Shown: positions 30,171 through 40,897 of the stretch, piece after piece
Layout of the letters: every line of letters begins with the position of its first letter
Numbering within the stretch: the stretch's first letter is position 1
NCBI RefSeq assembly: GCF_001187905.1
Contig: NZ_LGIS01000027.1
Span: forward strand, 62,001-126,000
Length of the DNA stretch: 64,000 nt
Direction: 5' to 3'
Origin: Pantoea sp. RIT-PI-b
Lineage (GTDB): Bacteria; Pseudomonadota; Gammaproteobacteria; Enterobacterales; Enterobacteriaceae
Notes under the pieces: generated by a model
What the model saw: only the letters and a program-made list of their open reading frames with translations
What the model was told of the DNA's origin: nothing
Database searches by the model: none
Position numbers and translations under genes: made by a program

Positions 30171-30586
30171 AGCAACGCGGCAATAGCACGCTGGGCATGG
30201 TGCTGATGATGTTACTGATGGGCGGATTGACGCTGCACGCGACGCGCAGCCAGCTGTCGCAAAGCATGGTGTTAGTGGCTGATGAGCAGCAGCACAGTAA
30301 GGATTTCTGGCAGGCGCAGGCTGCATTAGCGTGGGGTAGCGTACAAAACTGGCCGCTGGCAACCGGCTGGCAATGCCAGCAGTGGGCGGCAGAACAGTGG
30401 CAAAGTTGCTTGTTAAGAATGGAGGATGACAATGCGTTGTTATCAGGGCATGGAGAAGGGCAGGCGCTATGGCTTTATCGTTGGGTATCGATGCGCAACA
30501 CGCAGCCGCAGCCGCAAGAGCATGGCTGGATTGATTACTGTCCCCTGTCGCAGCCGGAGCTGTGTCAGCCAGCAGCAGGGCTTTAG
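30167..30586 (+). CDS. ygdB: YgdB, pseudopilin-cluster protein
   Basis: 139 residues (E. coli YgdB 135). The N-terminus MKQRGNSTLGMVLMMLLMGG resembles a prepilin leader plus hydrophobic helix but lacks the Phe/Glu pair of its neighbours, as in GspK/PilX-like components. The rest is Trp/Gln-rich with three or four cysteines. The GTG start overlaps the ppdB stop. Its 3' part is overlapped by the ppdC start region. Role beyond association with the pseudopilin set is unknown. Confidence 0.85.
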   Translation: MKQRGNSTLGMVLMMLLMGGLTLHATRSQLSQSMVLVADEQQHSKDFWQAQAALAWGSVQNWPLATGWQCQQWAAEQWQSCLLRMEDDNALLSGHGEGQALWLYRWVSMRNTQPQPQEHGWIDYCPLSQPELCQPAAGL

Positions 30587-30860
30587 TCTGGCAGAAACGC
30601 TGGTGGCGATGTTATTGCTGGCGATGACCATCAGCACGTTGCTGCAATACCATCGCGCGCTGGCGCTGGGCTTCAGCCTGCAGTGGCAGCAGCGTCAAGC
30701 CTGGCATGTTGCCGGTCAGGCGCTGCTTGGCCATGAGGTTGAGGGCTGGCAAAGCCAGCGCCAGCAGCAGAGCCTGGGCAGTGGCTGTACGCTGGAGCGC
30801 GTCACGGTTACGGGACCACAACAGCGTTCGGCCTCTTTAGGGCAGCTCAATTGCCGCTGA
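30522..30860 (+). CDS. ppdC: PpdC, minor pseudopilin-like protein
   Basis: Prepilin-like protein with the cleavage motif QQQGFSLAETLVAMLLLAMT and Glu at mature position 5; E. coli PpdC is 107 residues. The start is uncertain. ATG at 30522, preceded by AAGAG, gives 112 residues with a 20-residue leader and a 65-bp overlap with ygdB. An ATG at 30426 would give 144 residues with an implausible Arg-rich leader. The C-terminal part has two cysteines (GSGCTLERV and GQLNCR). Last of the pseudopilin genes; recC follows after 115 bp. Confidence 0.82.
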   Translation: MAGLITVPCRSRSCVSQQQGFSLAETLVAMLLLAMTISTLLQYHRALALGFSLQWQQRQAWHVAGQALLGHEVEGWQSQRQQQSLGSGCTLERVTVTGPQQRSASLGQLNCR

Positions 30861-30975
30861 GATGGCCTCAGCGGTAGGCATCAATGGCGATAAACGGTAG
30901 AGTGGCTCGGCTGCGTGCGTGCAGCCAACGCACCTGCGGCATGAAGTATGACGGGTATATCTTTGAAGGAGAATT

Positions 30976-33900
30976 ATGTTCCGGGTCTATCATTCCAATC
31001 AGCTTGATCTGTTGAAAAATCTGGCAGGCATTCTGATTGAAAACCAACCGCTGGCCGATCCGCTTGCTGCTGAGCAGGTGCTAGTGCAAAGCCCGGGAAT
31101 GGCACAGTGGCTGCAAATGGAGCTGGCCAACAGTTTCGGTATTGCCGCCAACATTGATTTCCCGCTGCCCGCCAGTTTTATCTGGAACATGTTCGTTAAG
31201 GTGCTGCCTGATATTCCTGAGGAGAGCGCCTTCACCAAAGCCAGCATGAGCTGGAAGCTAATGCATCGGCTGCCGACACTGCTGGAGCAAGAGGCTTTTC
31301 AGCCGCTGCGTCACTACCTCAATGACGACGATGACAAGCGCAAGCTGTATCAGCTCAGCGCCCGCGTGGCCGATCTCTTTGACCAATATCTGGTGTATCG
31401 CTCGGACTGGCTCAACAGCTGGGAGCACGGCGAGCTGATTGATGGCTTAGGCGAATCACAACAGTGGCAGGCGCCGCTCTGGTGCGATCTGGTCAACTTC
31501 ACGGAGAGTCTGGGCCAGCCGATGTGGCATCGTGCCAATCTCTATGCTCGCTTTATCCATAAGCTTGAGCAGGCAGATACGCCACCGCCCGGTCTGCCAC
31601 AACGCGTGTTCATTTGTGGTATCTCCGCGCTGCCGCCGGTCTACTTGCAGGCGCTGGAGGCGCTAGGTCGGCACATCGATATTCATCTGCTGTTCACCAA
31701 TCCTTGCCGCCACTACTGGGGCGACATTCAGGATTACGCCTTCCTGGCGAAGCTGCAAAGCCGCCAGCGCCGCCGAATTCAATCGGATGAAATGCAGCCA
31801 CTTTTCCGCGATCCGACCAGCGCCTCGGCACTGTTTAATGACCTCGGCGAGCAGCAGTTAACCAATCCACTGCTGGCGTCCTGGGGCAAACTCGGGCGCG
31901 ATAATCTGTTTTTACTGAGCCAGATGGAATCTGCTGCCAACGACATTGATGCCTTCGTGGAAATGTCGCAAGACAACCTGCTGCACAGCCTGCAAGCGGA
32001 CCTGCTCAACCTGGATGATAAAGCGGTGATCGGGTTAAACGCCGGAGAGCTGGCCGACAGCCGCGAGAAGCGCCTGCTCGATCCGCAAGATCGTTCGATC
32101 ACGCTGCAGGTCTGTCACAGCGCTCAGCGCGAGGTCGAAGTGCTGCAGGATCATCTGCTGACGCTAATGGAAGCCGATCCGGCGCTTAAGCCACGCGACA
32201 TCATTGTGATGGTGGCCGACATCGACAGCTATGCACCTTTCATTCAGGCCGCTTTTGCCAGCGCGCCGAGTGAACGTTATTTACCTTTTGCCATCTCGGA
32301 CCGGCGCGCCAGCCAGGCGCACCCGGCGATTCTGGCACTGCTCAGTTTACTGGCGCTGCCGGAGAGCCGTTTTGCCTCGGAAGATGTGCTGGCGCTGCTG
32401 GAAGTTCCGGCGTTAGCGCAGCGTTTCTCAGTGGATGAAAGCGGCCTGCGTCTGCTGCGTCGCTGGGTGATGGAATCGGGTATTCGCTGGGGATTAGATG
32501 ATGCCAGCGTTGAAGCATTGGCACTGCCGGTTACCGGGCAACATACCTGGCGCTTTGGTCTGCAGCGCATGCTGCTGGGCTATGCGCTAGAGAGCAGAAA
32601 TGGCGACTGGCAAGGCATTCTGCCGTATGACGAATCCAGTGGATTGATCGCCGAGCTGGCGGGGCATCTGGCCGAATTACTGTCGCGACTTGAACAGTGG
32701 CGCGCCCGTCTGGCCGAAGAGCGCTCGTTAGCCGAGTGGATGCCGTTGTGTCGGGAACTGATTGAAAACTTCTTCAGCGGTGATGCTGAAAGTGAAGCCG
32801 CGCTGCTGCTGGTTGAAACACAGTGGCAGCAGATTATCGAACAAGGCATGCAGGCGGCCTATCAACAGCCCATTCCGGTTACGTTGTTGCGTGATGAACT
32901 GCGTTCGCGCCTCGATCAGCAGCGAATTAGCCAGCGTTTCCTCGCCGGTCCAATCAACTTCTGTACGCTGATGCCGATGCGCTCCATTCCTTTCAAGGTA
33001 GTGTGCTTGTTGGGAATGAACGACGGCGTTTACCCGCGTACCTTAGCGCCTCTGGGCTTTGATTTAATGCAGCAGCAGATGCGTAAAGGCGATCGTAGCC
33101 GCCGCGATGATGACCGCTATCTGTTCCTCGAAGCGCTGATTTCGGCGCAGCAGCAGCTGTACATCAGCTATATCGGCCGGGCAATTCAGGACAACACGGA
33201 GCGCTATCCGTCGGTATTGGTGAGTGAGCTAGTGGATTATCTCGGGCAGAGTTTCCGTTTGCCGGGCGATGAAGCCTGTGAACCTGATGTTAGCGAGCAG
33301 CGCGTACGCGAACACCTGCAGAAGCTGCATAGCCGTATGCCCTTTGCCGCTGAGAACTTCCAGCCGGGCGCACAAGGCCAAAGTTTTGCCGCCGAGTGGC
33401 TGCCAGCGGCCAGCGGCAGCGGTGTGGCGCAGCCGCATTTCGTACAGCCATTACCTGCCGTGCCGTTAGAGACCTTGTCGCTGGAACAACTGCTACGCTT
33501 CTGGCGACATCCGGTGCGCGCCTGGTTCCAGCAGCGCTTAGGGGTTGCCTTCTGGATGGAGGAGAGTGAACTGCCCGACAGCGAACCGTTCGCGCCGGAC
33601 AGCCTGGAGCGCTACCAAATTAACGCCCAGCTGTTGAACACGCTGGTCAACGGTGACGATCCGGCGCAGCTGTATGCTCGCCATCGCGCCGCGGGCAATC
33701 TGCCTTATGGCCCATTCGGGGAACTTTTCTGGCAGAGCCAGACCGAAGAGATGCAGGAAGTGGCGGCTGAAGTGAGTGGTCAGCGCCAGCCGGCCGAGAG
33801 TTGGGAGATCAACCTGAAGTTGGCTGAGGTGCAATTGACCGGTTGGCTGACTCAGGTGCAAGCTGATGGGCTGCTACGCTGGCGTCCGGGCGTACTCAAT

Positions 33901-34356
33901 TTGAATGATGGCCTGCTGTTATGGCTGGAGCATCTGGTGTATTGCGCGCTAGGCGGTACGGGTGAAAGCCGCATGTACGGGCGCAAGCAAAGCCATTGGC
34001 GCTTCACTGCGCTGGCATCCGAACAGGCGTTAGCGCTGCTCAATGAGTACGTTGCAGGTTATCAGGCCGGGTTGGTTCAGCCGCTGATGCTGCTGAACAA
34101 GTCTGGCGGTGCCTGGCTGGAGGCGAGCTTTGATAGCAAGACTCACCAGTTGCTGGAAGACGAAGCAACGCAGAAAAAGGCACTTAACAAACTGCTGCAA
34201 GCCTGGCAGGGTGGTTTCCAGGTGGAAGGCGAGGGCAGCGATCCCTATCTGCAGCGCCTTAGCCGTACACTGGATGAAGCGACGGTAGAGGCAATGACTG
34301 CCGCCGCACGCCAATGGTATTTACCGGTGCGTCTCGCGCATCAACATGATGATTAG
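30976..34356 (+). CDS. recC: RecC, exodeoxyribonuclease V gamma chain
   Basis: Subunit of the RecBCD helicase-nuclease that splits the duplex at a double-strand end and recognises Chi in the 3' strand. 1126 residues (E. coli 1122). Helicase-like folds lack functional Walker residues, as in the family. Recognisable blocks: QSPGMAQWLQMELANSFGIA near the N-terminus, PFKVVCLLGMNDGVYPRTLA near 670, and DDDRYLFLEALISAQQQLYI near 710. GAAGGAG precedes the ATG. It is followed by ptrA and recB, as in E. coli. Confidence 0.96.
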   Translation: MFRVYHSNQLDLLKNLAGILIENQPLADPLAAEQVLVQSPGMAQWLQMELANSFGIAANIDFPLPASFIWNMFVKVLPDIPEESAFTKASMSWKLMHRLPTLLEQEAFQPLRHYLNDDDDKRKLYQLSARVADLFDQYLVYRSDWLNSWEHGELIDGLGESQQWQAPLWCDLVNFTESLGQPMWHRANLYARFIHKLEQADTPPPGLPQRVFICGISALPPVYLQALEALGRHIDIHLLFTNPCRHYWGDIQDYAFLAKLQSRQRRRIQSDEMQPLFRDPTSASALFNDLGEQQLTNPLLASWGKLGRDNLFLLSQMESAANDIDAFVEMSQDNLLHSLQADLLNLDDKAVIGLNAGELADSREKRLLDPQDRSITLQVCHSAQREVEVLQDHLLTLMEADPALKPRDIIVMVADIDSYAPFIQAAFASAPSERYLPFAISDRRASQAHPAILALLSLLALPESRFASEDVLALLEVPALAQRFSVDESGLRLLRRWVMESGIRWGLDDASVEALALPVTGQHTWRFGLQRMLLGYALESRNGDWQGILPYDESSGLIAELAGHLAELLSRLEQWRARLAEERSLAEWMPLCRELIENFFSGDAESEAALLLVETQWQQIIEQGMQAAYQQPIPVTLLRDELRSRLDQQRISQRFLAGPINFCTLMPMRSIPFKVVCLLGMNDGVYPRTLAPLGFDLMQQQMRKGDRSRRDDDRYLFLEALISAQQQLYISYIGRAIQDNTERYPSVLVSELVDYLGQSFRLPGDEACEPDVSEQRVREHLQKLHSRMPFAAENFQPGAQGQSFAAEWLPAASGSGVAQPHFVQPLPAVPLETLSLEQLLRFWRHPVRAWFQQRLGVAFWMEESELPDSEPFAPDSLERYQINAQLLNTLVNGDDPAQLYARHRAAGNLPYGPFGELFWQSQTEEMQEVAAEVSGQRQPAESWEINLKLAEVQLTGWLTQVQADGLLRWRPGVLNLNDGLLLWLEHLVYCALGGTGESRMYGRKQSHWRFTALASEQALALLNEYVAGYQAGLVQPLMLLNKSGGAWLEASFDSKTHQLLEDEATQKKALNKLLQAWQGGFQVEGEGSDPYLQRLSRTLDEATVEAMTAAARQWYLPVRLAHQHDD

Positions 34357-34463
34357 CAATCGGGCGCGGCTTAGTTCGAAGCTGTTCCCAACACTATAAA
34401 AAAGTTTTTCTATTTCACCGCTGGACACACAGCCAGCGGAAAAGGGTAACGTAAGGGGTTTAA

Positions 34464-37361
34464 ATGCGGATCTACGCACGCTGTATAGGAGCGCTGCTGC
34501 TGAGCACGTTGGCGCTGAATGCCTTTGCCGATACCGATCGCGGCTGGCAACCCATCAATGAAACCATTCGTAAAAGCGATCACGATCCACGCAGTTACCA
34601 GGCGATTACCTTAAGCAACGGCATGACCGTACTGCTGGTCTCAGACAAGGACGCGCCGAAATCTCTGGCAGCACTGACGTTGCCGATTGGTTCGCTGGAT
34701 GATCCCAATCAGCAACTGGGTCTGGCGCACTATCTCGAGCACATGGTGCTGATGGGGTCTAAGCGTTATCCGCAGCCTGATAACCTTGCCGAATTCCTGA
34801 AAAAACACGGCGGCAGCCACAATGCCAGCACCGCGTCCTATCGCACGGCGTTCTATCTGGAAGTGGAGAACGATGCGCTGCAGCCCGCGGTAGATCGTCT
34901 GGCCGATGCGATTGCCGAGCCGCTGCTCGATCCGGTCAATGCCGATCGTGAGCGCCATGCCGTCAATGCCGAACTCACCATGGCCCGCTCACGCGATGGT
35001 TTGCGCATGGCGCAGGTTGGGGCTGAAACCCTTAATCCGGCCCATCCCGGCTCACGCTATTCTGGCGGTAATCTGGATACGTTAAGTGATAAACCAGACA
35101 GCAAATTGCATCAGGCGTTGACCGATTTTTACCGCAGCCATTATTCGGCCAACCTGATGAAGGCGGTGATTTACAGTAATAAACCGCTGCCGGAGATGGC
35201 CGACATTGCGGCAAAAACTTTTGGTCTTGTCGCTAATCATCAGACCATGATACCGAAGATCGACGTACCGGTGGTGACCGATGCGCAGAAGGGCATTATC
35301 ATTCACTACGTGCCGGCTCAGCCGCGCAAGCAGTTAAAAATTGAGTTCCGCATTCCTAATAACAGCGATCGGTTCCGCAGTAAAACCGACACGCTGATCA
35401 GCTATATCCTCGGCAATCGCAGCAAAAATACCCTCAATGATTGGCTGCAAAAGCAGGGCCTGTCGGACGGCGTCAGTGCCGGTGCCGATCCCATGACCGA
35501 GCGTAACAGCGGCGTGTTCGCCATCAGCGTGTCGTTGACCGATAAAGGTCTGGCGCAGCGCGATGAGGTGGTCGCCGCCGTATTTAACTATCTCGATATG
35601 CTGCGTAATAAGGGCATCAGCAAAGATTACTTTGATGAAGTTTCTCACGTGCTGGCGCTGGATTTCCGCTATCCGTCGATCACGCGCGATATGGATTACA
35701 TCGAATGGTTGGTGGATACCATGCTGCGGGTGCCGGTTGAACACACGCTGGATGCGCCCTATCTGGCCGATCAATTCGATCCTGCAGCCATCAAAGCGCG
35801 TCTTGATGAAATGACGCCGCAGAATGCGCGCATCTGGTATATCAGCCCGCAGGAGCCGCATAACAAAGAAGCTTACTTTGTGAATGCGCCGTATCAGGTG
35901 GATAAAATCAGTGACACGCAGTTCAGTGACTGGCAACAGCGAGCCAGCCAGCTCCAGCTGTCGATGCCAACCCTGAATCCCTATATTCCGTCTGATTTCG
36001 CCATCATGCCTTCCGCAGGTAAAACTTACGATCATCCGGTCGCGCTCACCAATGGCGACAGCATGCGCATCTACTGGATGCCAAGCCAGATTTTCGCCAG
36101 TGAACCCAAAGCTGCCATCACCTTAGCGCTGCGCAATAAAGCCGCGATTAGCGATGCCCGTCAGCAGGTGCTATTTGGTTTGAATGACTATCTCTCCAGT
36201 CTGGCACTGGATGAGTTGAACTCGCAGGCATCGGTTGGCGGCATCAGCTTCTCCACTGGCGAAGATGATGGCATCGTGTTTAGCGCCAGCGGCTTTACCC
36301 AACGTTTGCCGGAGTTGCTGAAAAAACTGGTGGAAGGCTATGCCACCTTTACGCCGGATCAACAGCAGTTGGAGCAGGCCAAATCATGGTATCTGGACCG
36401 CCTGGAAGCCGCCGAAAAAGGCAAAGCGTTTGAGCAAGCCATTCAACCGATGCAGATGCTGTCGCAGCTGCCTTATACCCAGCGTGAAACGCGCCGCAAA
36501 CTGGTGAAAGACATCACGCTGAAAGAGGTCACTGATTACCGCGATGCGCTGATTCATCACGCCACGCCAGAGATGATGGTGGTGGGCAATCTCTCAGCGG
36601 ATCGCGTTACACAGCTGGGTGATGAACTCAAACAGCAGTTGCAGAGCGACGGTCACGGCTACTGGCACAGTGATTATGTGCTGGTAGATAAAGCGATGAA
36701 AGCGAACCTGCAGAAAGCGGGCAGCAGCACCGACTCGGCGCTGGCGGCGCTCTATGTGCCGCTGGGGTATAGCGAATATGCCAGTATGGCGAACAGCACC
36801 ATGCTCAGCCAGATTGTGCAGCCCTGGTTCTACAATCAGCTGCGTACCGAAGAGCAGCTCGGTTATGCCGTGTTTGCCTATCAGATGCCGATTGGTCGCC
36901 AATGGGGGATCGGTTTCCTATTGCAAAGCAACAGCAAACAACCTGCCTTCTTACTGCAACGCTTCGAGGCCTTTTATCCGCAGGCTGAACAGCGCCTGCG
37001 CACCATGAAACCGGAAGATTTCGCGCAGTATCAGCAGGCGCTGATCAATGATATGAAGCAGCGCCCGCAGACGCTGGATGAAGAGGCGAACCGCTTTAAC
37101 CGTGACTTTAAGCGGCAGAACTTTGCTTTCGATACGCGTGAAAAAGCGATTGAGCAAATTCAAACGCTGACGCCAGCGGGTCTGGCCGACTTCTTCCATC
37201 AGGCGGTGTTAGCGCAACAAGGCATGGCGATGATTTCGCAGATTGGCGGTAGCCATGATGGCTCAACCAAAGATGACTACGCGCCATTGCCCGGCTGGAC
37301 CACCTGGGATGAGGTGCAGAAATTGCAGCAATCATTGCCAGTGAAGAGTGATGCGCAATGA
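34464..37361 (+). CDS. ptrA: PtrA, protease III (pitrilysin)
   Basis: Periplasmic zinc metalloprotease of the M16 family that degrades small peptides. 965 residues (E. coli 962). Sec signal peptide MRIYARCIGALLLSTLALNA with cleavage after FA. The inverted zinc motif HXXEH is H89-Y-L-E92-H93 in LAHYLEHMVLMGSKRYP, with the downstream Glu ligand in RERHAVNAELTM. Four M16 lobes are expected at this length. The gene lies between recC and recB with no repair role known, and its stop overlaps the recB start (ATGA). Confidence 0.96.
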   Translation: MRIYARCIGALLLSTLALNAFADTDRGWQPINETIRKSDHDPRSYQAITLSNGMTVLLVSDKDAPKSLAALTLPIGSLDDPNQQLGLAHYLEHMVLMGSKRYPQPDNLAEFLKKHGGSHNASTASYRTAFYLEVENDALQPAVDRLADAIAEPLLDPVNADRERHAVNAELTMARSRDGLRMAQVGAETLNPAHPGSRYSGGNLDTLSDKPDSKLHQALTDFYRSHYSANLMKAVIYSNKPLPEMADIAAKTFGLVANHQTMIPKIDVPVVTDAQKGIIIHYVPAQPRKQLKIEFRIPNNSDRFRSKTDTLISYILGNRSKNTLNDWLQKQGLSDGVSAGADPMTERNSGVFAISVSLTDKGLAQRDEVVAAVFNYLDMLRNKGISKDYFDEVSHVLALDFRYPSITRDMDYIEWLVDTMLRVPVEHTLDAPYLADQFDPAAIKARLDEMTPQNARIWYISPQEPHNKEAYFVNAPYQVDKISDTQFSDWQQRASQLQLSMPTLNPYIPSDFAIMPSAGKTYDHPVALTNGDSMRIYWMPSQIFASEPKAAITLALRNKAAISDARQQVLFGLNDYLSSLALDELNSQASVGGISFSTGEDDGIVFSASGFTQRLPELLKKLVEGYATFTPDQQQLEQAKSWYLDRLEAAEKGKAFEQAIQPMQMLSQLPYTQRETRRKLVKDITLKEVTDYRDALIHHATPEMMVVGNLSADRVTQLGDELKQQLQSDGHGYWHSDYVLVDKAMKANLQKAGSSTDSALAALYVPLGYSEYASMANSTMLSQIVQPWFYNQLRTEEQLGYAVFAYQMPIGRQWGIGFLLQSNSKQPAFLLQRFEAFYPQAEQRLRTMKPEDFAQYQQALINDMKQRPQTLDEEANRFNRDFKRQNFAFDTREKAIEQIQTLTPAGLADFFHQAVLAQQGMAMISQIGGSHDGSTKDDYAPLPGWTTWDEVQKLQQSLPVKSDAQ

Positions 37362-40300
37362 GTTTGTTACCTGAAACCCTCAATCCCCTGACGCTGCCGC
37401 TGCGCGGTGAGCGTCTGATTGAAGCCTCAGCCGGAACAGGCAAGACCTTTACCATCGGTCTGCTCTATCTGCGCCTGCTGCTCGGGTTAGGTGGACAAAA
37501 TGCGTATTCCCGTCCGCTGTCGGTAGAAGAAATTTTGGTGGTGACCTTTACCGAGGCTGCTACCGCCGAGCTGCGTGGACGTATTCGTGCCAACATCCAT
37601 GAGCTGCGATTGGCCTGCCTGCGCGGCGTCAGCGGCAACCCGATGCTGATGCAACTGTTGCAGGAGATTCCGCAGCCTGCTGATGCGGCTTCGCTGCTTT
37701 TGGCCGCCGAACGTCAAATGGATGAGGCGGCGATTTTCACGATTCACGGCTTCTGCCAGCGCATGCTCAATCTCAACGCCTTTGAGTCGGGAATGTTGTT
37801 TGAACAACAGCTGATTGAAGATGAGCAGCTGTTGCTGCGTCAGGCGACGGCCGATTTCTGGCGTCGTCACTGCTATCCGCTAACGCTGGATGTGGCGCGC
37901 GTGATCGTCAGCGAATGGAGCGGTCCGGAGCAGCTACTGGCGACGTTACGTCCGTGGTTGCAGGGCGAATCACCTGGCCTGCGCCTGCCGCCGGCCGACA
38001 GTGAAACGCTGGCCTCGCGCCATAGCGAAAACCTGGCGCTTATCGCCGCCATGAAAGCGCAATGGCAGGCGGCGGGTGAAGAGGTGCTGGCGCTGGTCGG
38101 TCAATCCGATGTGGATAAGCGCAGCTACAGCAGCAAAAATTTGCCGGTTTGGGTCAACAAGGTAAGTTTCTGGGCGCAAAGCGAAACGCGTGACTATCAG
38201 GTGCCCGCTGAACTGGCGCGTTTTGGTCAGCGCATGCTTGAAGAGAAGACTAAGAAGGGCAATCCGCCGCATCATGCTTTATTCGACGCCATCGACAGCT
38301 TCCTCGCGCAGCCGCTTTCGCTGCGCGATTTAGTGATTGCGCGAGCGCTGGTCGAGGTGCGAGCGGCAGTACGCAAAGAGAAACGGCAGCAGGCGCTACT
38401 CGGTTTTGATGACCTGTTAAGCCGCCTTGACGAAGCGCTGCAGCAGCCAGGCGGCGAGCAGCTAGCGCACGCTATCCGCCAGCGCTTTCCGGTCGCGTTG
38501 ATCGATGAGTTTCAGGATACCGATCCGCTGCAATACCGTATTATCCGCACGCTGTATATCAATCAGCCAGCCCATGCGCTACTGCTGATTGGCGATCCGA
38601 AGCAGGCGATCTATGCGTTTCGTGGCGCGGATATCTTTACCTACATTCGCGCGCGTAGTGAAGTGAGTGCGCACTACACGCTGGATACCAACTGGCGCTC
38701 CTCGCCAGCGATGGTCAACAGCGTCAACCAGCTGTTTGCGCGCCTCGACGCGCCATTCTTGTTTGCCGATATTCCGTTCCTGCCGGTGCACTTCGCGCCC
38801 CCTAATCAGCAGCTCTCGCTCAGTATCGACCAGGTTGAGCAAGCCGCATTGCGCTTCTGGCTGCAGCCGGGTGACGGCTGCAGCGTGGGCGATTATCAGC
38901 AAAGGTTGGCGCAGCAGTGTGCTGCTGATATTAGTCGCTGGTTGCAGGCGGGACAGCAGCAGCGCGCGATGCTGGGTAAAGCAGCGGCGGTGCGGCCGGT
39001 GCAAGCCTCGGATATCACGGTGCTGGTGCGCAGCCGTAACGAAGCCAACCTGATTCGCGAAGCATTGAATCTTCTCGGCATCCCGTCGGTTTACCTCTCG
39101 AACCGCGATAGCGTCTACACCACGCCGGAAGCGCGCGAACTGTTGTGGCTGCTGCAGGCCGTGCTGGCACCGGAGCAGGAGCGTATGCTGCGCACCGCGC
39201 TGGCTACCTCGCTGTTTGCCTTTGATGCCTCACAACTTGATGCGCTGGATCAGGATGCGCGCGGCTGGGACGAACTGGTTGACACCTTTGCCCGTTGGCA
39301 ACTGGTGTGGCAGCAGCGCGGCGTGTTGCCGATGCTGCGTGAAATGATGCTGGAGCGTCAGCTGGCCGAAAATCTGCTGGCTTCTGACAATGGCGAACGG
39401 CGCCTGACCGATTTACTGCACCTGGGTGAATTGTTGCAGGAGGCGGCTGCGCAGCTGGATAGCCCGCATGCGCTGGTGCGCCATCTGGCACAGCAGATTG
39501 CGCGTCCGGATAGCCAGTCGGCCAGCCAGCAGCTGCGTCTGGAGAGCGATCGCCATCTGGTGCAGATTGTTACCATTCATAAATCTAAAGGGTTGCAATA
39601 TCCGCTGGTGTGGCTGCCGTTTGCCGCCGGATTCCGTGAAGCGGATACCGCGCTGTATCACGATCGTGAGAACTTCAACGCAGTACTGGATCTGCAAGCC
39701 GATGAGGAGAGCCTGGCGTTGGCTGAACAGGAACGTCTGGCGGAAGATCTGCGCCTGCTCTACGTGGCGTTGACCCGCTCGATCTTTCACTGCAGCGTTG
39801 GCGTGGCGCCACTGTTTCGTGGCACGCGCAAAAAAGAAGGTGCGAGCGATTTGCACAAAAGCGCGCTCGGGTTCCTGCTGCAACGCGGCGAGGCGGCGAC
39901 GGCTGAACAGCTCGCTACATTACTGCATGAAATGGACGCAGCGGGCACAGACGTGGTGCTGGCGGATGACATTGATGCTGAGCGCTGGCAGGTCGATGCG
40001 GTCGCCGATAGCGCGCTGAGCGCACGTGCTGTGACGCGGGTACTGGCCGATCCCTGGCGTGTGACCAGCTATTCCGGTTTACAGCAGCACAGTTCGCATC
40101 GCTTACTCGATGTGATGCCGAACTTCGATGTTGAAGCGGCGGGCGAAGAGGATCTTGAAGAAGAGCGGGAAGCCGCCTTGACGCCACACCACTTCCCGCG
40201 CGGCGCCGCACCCGGCACATTTTTGCATGAGTTGTTCGAGTCGCTGGATTTCCCGCAACCGCCCAGCGAGGAGAAACTGGCGCAGCATCTGCAACAAAAT

Positions 40301-40897
40301 GGCTATCCGCTGCACTGGCAACCGATGCTGAGCGAGTGGATCACGCGCGTGCTGAGCACGCCGCTGAATGCGCAGGGCATTCATTTGGCGCAGGTGCAGA
40401 GCAGCGATCGTTTGGTGGAGATGGCGTTCTATCTGCCGATTGATAATGTGCTGACCGCGCATGAACTGAGCGCGTTGATCTCCCAGGATGCGTTATCGGC
40501 TCAGGCTCCGCCGCTGGATTTCCGTCAGGTGCAGGGCATGCTGAAGGGCTTTATTGATCTGGTCTTCCGCTGGCAGGGTAAATACTATCTGCTGGACTAT
40601 AAATCCAACTGGCTTGGCGACAGCCACGAAGCTTATACGCCGCAGGCAATGGCGCAGGCAATGATCGATCATCGCTACGATTTGCAGTACCAGCTCTACA
40701 CGTTGGCGCTGCACCGCTATTTACAACATCGTGTGCCGGATTATGATTATGAGCAGCACTTCGGCGGCGTTTTCTATCTCTTCCTGCGTGGCATGGACGG
40801 CAGCTCGCCCGATAACGGCGTGTTCCACACGCGTCCCACTTTCGACTTTGTCTCACACCTTGATAGCCTGTTTCGCGGGCCAGGAGAGTCAGCATGA
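37358..40897 (+). CDS. recB: RecB, exodeoxyribonuclease V beta chain
   Basis: 3'-5' helicase and sole nuclease of RecBCD. 1179 residues (E. coli 1180). Walker A is [16 protein letters not shown] at residues 22-37, and Walker B is [16 protein letters not shown]. The C-terminal nuclease domain keeps all catalytic residues at E. coli numbering: D1067 in GFIDLVF, D1080 and K1082 in [10 protein letters not shown], plus a His at 957 in GTFLHELFE. Overlaps ptrA and recD by four bases each, so RecB and RecD translation are coupled. Confidence 0.97.
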   Translation: MSLLPETLNPLTLPLRGERLIEASAGTGKTFTIGLLYLRLLLGLGGQNAYSRPLSVEEILVVTFTEAATAELRGRIRANIHELRLACLRGVSGNPMLMQLLQEIPQPADAASLLLAAERQMDEAAIFTIHGFCQRMLNLNAFESGMLFEQQLIEDEQLLLRQATADFWRRHCYPLTLDVARVIVSEWSGPEQLLATLRPWLQGESPGLRLPPADSETLASRHSENLALIAAMKAQWQAAGEEVLALVGQSDVDKRSYSSKNLPVWVNKVSFWAQSETRDYQVPAELARFGQRMLEEKTKKGNPPHHALFDAIDSFLAQPLSLRDLVIARALVEVRAAVRKEKRQQALLGFDDLLSRLDEALQQPGGEQLAHAIRQRFPVALIDEFQDTDPLQYRIIRTLYINQPAHALLLIGDPKQAIYAFRGADIFTYIRARSEVSAHYTLDTNWRSSPAMVNSVNQLFARLDAPFLFADIPFLPVHFAPPNQQLSLSIDQVEQAALRFWLQPGDGCSVGDYQQRLAQQCAADISRWLQAGQQQRAMLGKAAAVRPVQASDITVLVRSRNEANLIREALNLLGIPSVYLSNRDSVYTTPEARELLWLLQAVLAPEQERMLRTALATSLFAFDASQLDALDQDARGWDELVDTFARWQLVWQQRGVLPMLREMMLERQLAENLLASDNGERRLTDLLHLGELLQEAAAQLDSPHALVRHLAQQIARPDSQSASQQLRLESDRHLVQIVTIHKSKGLQYPLVWLPFAAGFREADTALYHDRENFNAVLDLQADEESLALAEQERLAEDLRLLYVALTRSIFHCSVGVAPLFRGTRKKEGASDLHKSALGFLLQRGEAATAEQLATLLHEMDAAGTDVVLADDIDAERWQVDAVADSALSARAVTRVLADPWRVTSYSGLQQHSSHRLLDVMPNFDVEAAGEEDLEEEREAALTPHHFPRGAAPGTFLHELFESLDFPQPPSEEKLAQHLQQNGYPLHWQPMLSEWITRVLSTPLNAQGIHLAQVQSSDRLVEMAFYLPIDNVLTAHELSALISQDALSAQAPPLDFRQVQGMLKGFIDLVFRWQGKYYLLDYKSNWLGDSHEAYTPQAMAQAMIDHRYDLQYQLYTLALHRYLQHRVPDYDYEQHFGGVFYLFLRGMDGSSPDNGVFHTRPTFDFVSHLDSLFRGPGESA

